The translations under genes and the position numbers were made by a program. This document shows, piece after piece, positions 6,194 to 8,853 of a stretch of DNA of 8,853 nucleotides. The notes under the pieces were generated by a model. That model saw only the letters and a list, made by a program, of their open reading frames with translations. It made no database searches and had not been told where the DNA came from. Where the stretch lies: assembly GCA_011043895.1 (NCBI GenBank), contig DRBZ01000046.1, positions 1-8,853 on the forward strand. Direction: 5' to 3'. The stretch comes from Candidatus Cloacimonadota bacterium. Lineage in GTDB: Bacteria; Cloacimonadota; Cloacimonadia; JGIOTU-2. How positions within the stretch are numbered: the stretch's first letter is position 1; the number at the start of each line of letters is the position of its first letter.

Positions 6194-6826
6194 GCTATCA
6201 AGTATTCAGAACTTGTGATCGAACATTTCAAGAATCCACACAATGTAGGTACGATTGATAATCCAGATGCAGAAGCAACTGAAGGAAGTCCTGCCTGTGG
6301 TGACCAACTCACGGTCTATCTTAAGGTTGATCCAGAGACCCAGAAGATCGAAGATATCAAATTTCAATCTTATGGTTGTGCTTCAAATATTGCCACTGCT
6401 TCGATAATTACTGATCTTGCACTCGGGAAGAGCATAGAAGAAGCAAAAAAAATCACGTGGAAACAAGCATCTGAGGAACTGGGTGGATTACCACCCGTCA
6501 AGATGCATTGTTCTGTACTTGCGGTTGATGCACTTCGCTCGGCTATCAAAGACTGGGAAAAGAAGAACCTGGGAAAGCAGTTCGATGAATCTCTTACCAA
6601 GAAGAATGTGGAAAAAGCATTACAAAAAGTGATCTATGGTAAGGTTGGTGTTGATATTATCAGCCTGAAGCTGGTGAAATACATTGGTATCGATGATGAG
6701 AATAACGTAGTAATTGAGCTTGCAATAGGTAAGGATGATTCATTTCTTGATGATGTAAAACATGAGATTATGGAACGAATGGAGAAATTTGATAATATCG
6801 GTTCTGTCAAGATAGCGCTTGTTTAA
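6191..6826 (+). CDS. IscU/NifU-type Fe-S scaffold fused to a C-terminal MIP18/DUF59-like domain
   Basis: 211 residues in two parts. Residues 1-125 are an IscU scaffold with all cluster ligands: Cys36 and Asp38 in SPACGD, Cys63 in YGCAS, and His106-Cys107 in PPVKMHCSVLA. The preceding LGGLPPVK block is the site that in IscU binds the HscA chaperone (LPPVK). The usual 'LAEDA' reads LAVDA. After a short linker, residues 138-211 resemble MIP18/DUF59 (SufT, PaaD family): VEKALQKV, GVDIISLKLVKYIGIDD, NNVVIELAI, and VKIAL at the end. The cysteine often present in that family (T.GCP) is absent; residues 179-187 read IGKDDSFLD. A standalone IscU is about 128 residues, and classical NifU instead ends in an Nfu domain with CxxC, which is not seen here. 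It is the last gene of the operon, converging on btuC 43 bp away. Confidence 0.88.
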   Translation: MAIKYSELVIEHFKNPHNVGTIDNPDAEATEGSPACGDQLTVYLKVDPETQKIEDIKFQSYGCASNIATASIITDLALGKSIEEAKKITWKQASEELGGLPPVKMHCSVLAVDALRSAIKDWEKKNLGKQFDESLTKKNVEKALQKVIYGKVGVDIISLKLVKYIGIDDENNVVIELAIGKDDSFLDDVKHEIMERMEKFDNIGSVKIALV

Positions 6827-6869
6827 CACATACGCTCATCTACACACTATGCGTCAGCAAAAGAACGGT

Positions 6870-7817
6870 TTATTTTCTTTTTAATAAAAAAACAAAGAAC
6901 GGAGCACCAAAAAGTGCGGTAATAACTCCGACTGGCAGTTCAATAACAAGGATAGAACGGGCTATGGTATCGCATAGAATTAGAAATCCTGCACCAAGAA
7001 TTCCAGCAAGAGGGAGAACGAGTTTATTATTTGGTCCCACAAGCATGCGTGAAATATGAGGGATTATGAGTCCGACGAATCCGATAATACCAACAAAAGA
7101 GACAATAATACCAACAAGAAAAGATGTGAGAATAAAGAGGACTTTTCGTGTTTTATACACATTCACACCGAGTGAAGTGGCAGAATAATCGCCAAGAGAG
7201 AGTACATTTAATCGGAGTGCATATACATTAAGCACGATGGTTCCTGCTAAGGAAAGAAATACGATAAGCCATAATAGATAGATGGTCTTACATGAAAACA
7301 TGTACCCGAGATTTCCCATGATAATTGAGAATATTTGAGAAAGATCTCTTCGGAAAATACTCATCAGAAGGGCGATAATTGCAGAGAAGAACATAGTGAC
7401 AATTATACCTGAGAGGATCAATCTTGTTTTATCAATGAATTTTTGTTTTTGGGCAATTTTCCAAACGAGTATCATTGAGAGGAGTGCGCCAAAAAATCCA
7501 AAGAGTGGCATGAAATACACTTTTTTTAATAGCAGACCAACGATACTTCCAAGAGCTGCTCCCGATGAAATACCCAGCAGATATGGTTCAGCGAGAGGAT
7601 TATGCAGCATTCCTTGCAAGACACCACCACTGGTTGCTAAAACCAACCCGGTACTTAGTCCGAGCAATACCCTTGGAATTCTAATATGTAAAAGAATATT
7701 TTTTGCACTTTCGGAGAGGGAAAGAATATGGATCGAACTTCCGCCAAATTGAAGTGCAAGTAAGATAATTACTCCTAATCCGATAAAAGAAAGTGGAATT
7801 GCTGTTTTCTTATTCAT
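6870..7817 (-). CDS. btuC: FecCD-family ABC permease for vitamin B12
   Basis: Inner-membrane subunit of the B12 importer, 315 residues, the usual length being 310-340, with about ten hydrophobic segments. Diagnostic family blocks are GLVLATSGGVLQGMLHNPLA (57-76), PYLLGISSGAALGS (78-91) and LGVNVYKTR (216-224, the cytoplasmic loop near the ATPase). 'GIIGFVGLIIPHISRMLVG' (243-261) and the C-terminal ELPVGVITALFGAPFFVFLL are also diagnostic. The ATG lies inside the end of btuF (ATGAATAA, 8-nt overlap) and has no clear SD of its own, which points to coupled translation. B12 rather than iron specificity rests on the riboswitch that leads the btuF-btuC transcript. Confidence 0.93.
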   Translation of the reverse strand: MNKKTAIPLSFIGLGVIILLALQFGGSSIHILSLSESAKNILLHIRIPRVLLGLSTGLVLATSGGVLQGMLHNPLAEPYLLGISSGAALGSIVGLLLKKVYFMPLFGFFGALLSMILVWKIAQKQKFIDKTRLILSGIIVTMFFSAIIALLMSIFRRDLSQIFSIIMGNLGYMFSCKTIYLLWLIVFLSLAGTIVLNVYALRLNVLSLGDYSATSLGVNVYKTRKVLFILTSFLVGIIVSFVGIIGFVGLIIPHISRMLVGPNNKLVLPLAGILGAGFLILCDTIARSILVIELPVGVITALFGAPFFVFLLKRK

Positions 7818-8643
7818 TTGTCATGGTGGCGATTTGTGAGAGTCTCTGGATACCTTCTGATATTCTGGGACCAGCACGAAGTATGATGTCCGGATTGATG
7901 TCTTCAACTGTATATATCTGATCTTTCTGAACAGCACTGATAACATTCCAGCCGAGTCTTTCTTTTACATCCTGAGATGAAACTCCAGGATATGTGATTA
8001 ATATAATGTCCGGATTCATCTCGACTATTTTTTCTGATGAAACAGCACAATACTCTCTGGGTAGGTCTGGGAAAATGTTGGTTAATCCTGCATGATCCAA
8101 AACATCTCCCACAAAAGAATTATCAGAAACAGTCATAAGAGGTGAATGATATATTTCAACAAAAATTGAAGTGAAATGATTGTGTGGCGGTAAAGAATTT
8201 ATCTCATTTTTCATATAATGCACAAGAGAGTCAGCCCGATTTGATAGATCAAGCAACGATCCAATTGAGATAATGGTTTGGTAGAGCGAATCAAGCGAGT
8301 TAGGGAAATATTGATACACTTCAATATCAAGATTTTCAAGTGAATGTTTTATCATGTCCTGCTCCATGCCAGAAAGCAGTACAAGGTCTGGTCTAGATTG
8401 AACAATTCGCTCAACATTCGGTGAGCTAAAGCTTCCAACAATAGGTTTTTTCCTTAAAGATGGAGGGTAATCACATTCCTGCGTGATGCCAATTATAGAT
8501 TGTTCTGCCCCAAGAGCACACACAATCTCAGCAATTTCTGGAGAGAGAATAATGATACTTTGTTCAGTAGAATCAATATTCTGTTCTTGCGTGCTGCATC
8601 CTGTGATTATAACAAGCATGAAAAGCGGAAGGAATCTTATCAT
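7810..8643 (-). CDS. btuF: Periplasmic cobalamin-binding lipoprotein of the BtuF type
   Basis: 277 residues. A lipoprotein signal peptide ends at a lipobox IITGC with Cys16. The mature part has the two lobes of class III (helical-backbone) binding proteins. Lobe 1 has IIILSPEIAEIVCALGAEQSIIGI..ECDYP (29-59) and GSFSSPNVERIVQSRPDLVLL (70-90). Lobe 2 runs from about 160 with SFVGDVLDHAGL (176-187) and SSEKIVEMNPDIILI (202-216). Glu78 and Glu204 sit where BtuF-type proteins place the acidic residues that dock onto BtuC arginines. It is the first gene after the cobalamin riboswitch and overlaps btuC. The ATG at 8643 has no SD; it follows 4 nt after the terminator T-run. The only in-frame upstream codon before a stop that could act as a start is an ATT at 8661, so ATG 8643 is kept. 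Confidence 0.93.
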   Translation of the reverse strand: MIRFLPLFMLVIITGCSTQEQNIDSTEQSIIILSPEIAEIVCALGAEQSIIGITQECDYPPSLRKKPIVGSFSSPNVERIVQSRPDLVLLSGMEQDMIKHSLENLDIEVYQYFPNSLDSLYQTIISIGSLLDLSNRADSLVHYMKNEINSLPPHNHFTSIFVEIYHSPLMTVSDNSFVGDVLDHAGLTNIFPDLPREYCAVSSEKIVEMNPDIILITYPGVSSQDVKERLGWNVISAVQKDQIYTVEDINPDIILRAGPRISEGIQRLSQIATMTNE

Positions 8644-8647
8644 AAAT

Positions 8648-8678
8648 AAAAAAAACCCAATCTCGGCAGAAAATGGGT
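8648..8678 (-). terminator. Intrinsic terminator of the riboswitch expression platform, abutting the btuF start
   Basis: Read on the minus strand, ACCCA (8678-8674) pairs with TGGGT (8659-8655). After a T-T mismatch, TTTC (8672-8669) pairs with GAGA (8664-8661), closing a TGCC loop. Eight T residues follow (8655-8648, the first also in the stem). The structure lies between the cobalamin riboswitch and btuF and leaves only ATTT before the ATG, so it can both stop transcription and hide the ribosome entry region. Confidence 0.88.
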
Positions 8679-8712
8679 CTCAAAATATTGAGGATTATTT
8701 TTTCCGCCGAAA
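8661..8712 (-). promoter_or_regulatory. Candidate antiterminator pairing
   Basis: The minus-strand segment 8712-8700 (TTTCGGCGGAAAA in part) can form 13 base pairs, two of them G-U, with 8673-8661, where TTTTCTGCCGA forms the inner 5' arm, loop and 3' arm of the terminator. Forming this helix excludes the terminator. The same upstream segment is needed for the kissing hairpin, so the two states exclude each other. Deduced from complementarity only. Confidence 0.7.
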
Positions 8713-8718
8713 AATAAT
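8694..8718 (-). promoter_or_regulatory. Hairpin with GGCGG loop, candidate L13 partner of the riboswitch L5 loop
   Basis: ATTATTTTT (8718-8710) pairs with AAAAATAAT (8702-8694), a 9-bp stem closing the 7-nt loop CGGCGGA. The loop GGCGG (8708-8704) is complementary to CCGCC (8832-8828) in the riboswitch L5 region. Known cobalamin riboswitches form an L5-L13 kissing interaction when ligand is bound, so this hairpin is the expected partner. Forming it takes away the antiterminator strand. Confidence 0.72.
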
Positions 8719-8730
8719 TGTCTAATATAT

Positions 8731-8853
8731 AAGGCAGGTTTCCTGGCTTACAGCCGAACAAGGATGCCTTCCCATTCCCGATTATCGGGATCAGTGACGT
8801 CTCCTTACAAAAGATGCTGATTACAGTGGCGGGGACCGCTTCCGATTTTCACG
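8731..8853 (-). ncRNA. Cobalamin riboswitch (aptamer, 5' part cut off by the window edge)
   Basis: Minus-strand landmarks run in the correct order. GTGAAAATCGG is at the edge, then GCGGTCCCCGCCACTGTAAT (8839-8820, the most conserved block). After these come CACTG (8796-8792), a variable 6-bp hairpin TCCCGA-TAA-TCGGGA (8790-8776), TGGGAAGGC (8774-8766) and AAGCCAGGAAACCTGCC (8749-8733). These match the Rfam cobalamin-family consensus as I know it. The upstream part (the first P-helices and the 5' GGGAA element) lies beyond 8853, as does the promoter. It leads btuF-btuC; B12 binding is expected to switch the genes off through the terminator. Confidence 0.96.

Noticed and set aside
6602..6826. 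Nfu-type C-terminal domain in the NifU-like protein.
   Set aside because: There is no CxxC in residues 138-211; the pattern GVDIISLKLVKYIGIDD fits MIP18/DUF59 instead.
6827..6869. A bidirectional terminator in the convergent gap between the NifU-like gene and btuC.
   Set aside because: Only a 4-bp ACGC/GCGT pairing with a long loop is present and no T-run follows it; the A/T-rich runs at 6871-6892 are inside btuC codons and form no GC stem.
6860..6902. Direct repeat AAAGAACGG (6860-6868 and 6894-6902) around the btuC stop, possibly a target-site duplication or recombination scar.
   Set aside because: Nine bases, A-rich, 34 bp apart and with one copy in coding sequence; no matching copy was seen at the other edge of the Fe-S cassette near 4550-4587.
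1610..8643. An iron-siderophore or haem uptake system rather than B12.
   Set aside because: The families are shared, but a cobalamin riboswitch leads btuF-btuC and a BtuG-like propeller follows the receptor. Iron uptake stays a minor alternative for the left half only.

Overview
The window (about 38-40% G+C by eye) reads as one bacterial vitamin B12 (cobalamin) uptake locus that is split by an iron-sulfur cluster assembly operon, with the start of a folate gene at one end. The organism is probably a Gram-negative, diderm bacterium of the broad Bacteroidota / Fibrobacterota / Cloacimonadota neighbourhood. It has a TonB-dependent receptor with an N-terminal carboxypeptidase-regulatory-like domain, and a secreted beta-propeller protein with the C-terminal 'NYPNPF ... 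NGVYLYK' FlgD/Por-type sorting domain common in those phyla. Several genes carry good Shine-Dalgarno (SD) sequences (AAGGAG before the Rrf2 and NifU-like genes, GAAGGA before the propeller gene). That argues mildly against a typical Bacteroidota and for a less-studied candidate phylum. The phylum is an inference.

Layout from right to left on the minus strand. The right edge (8731-8853) is the 3' part of a cobalamin riboswitch. It is followed by an expression platform: a hairpin with a GGCGG loop that can kiss the riboswitch CCGCC loop, a mutually exclusive antiterminator, and an intrinsic terminator whose T-run ends 4 nt before the first gene. Next come btuF (B12-binding lipoprotein, 7810-8643) and btuC (permease, 6870-7817), overlapping by 8 nt. 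The minus-strand series then stops. From 4588 to 6826 the plus strand carries a compact operon: an Rrf2/IscR-type regulator, an unusual cysteine desulfurase, and an IscU scaffold fused to a MIP18/DUF59 domain. Left of it the minus strand resumes with btuD (ATPase, 3735-4544), a BtuB-like outer-membrane receptor (1610-3745), a BtuG-like seven-bladed-type propeller (287-1600), and the first 95 codons of folC (1-285, running off the window).

How the genes fit together. Receptor plus surface propeller would capture B12 and carry it across the outer membrane. BtuF binds it in the periplasm, and BtuC with BtuD imports it through the inner membrane. No second permease, binding protein or ATPase is present, so the two halves most simply form one transporter interrupted by the Fe-S cassette. 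The left half has a different upstream region: a 43-bp divergent gap shared with the Rrf2 gene. That gap contains a candidate promoter and an inverted repeat, so half of the B12 system may be under Fe-S/iron-type control while the other half is under the B12 riboswitch.

There is no intergenic stretch longer than about 210 bases. I saw no tRNA, rRNA, insertion sequence, CRISPR array or phage gene.
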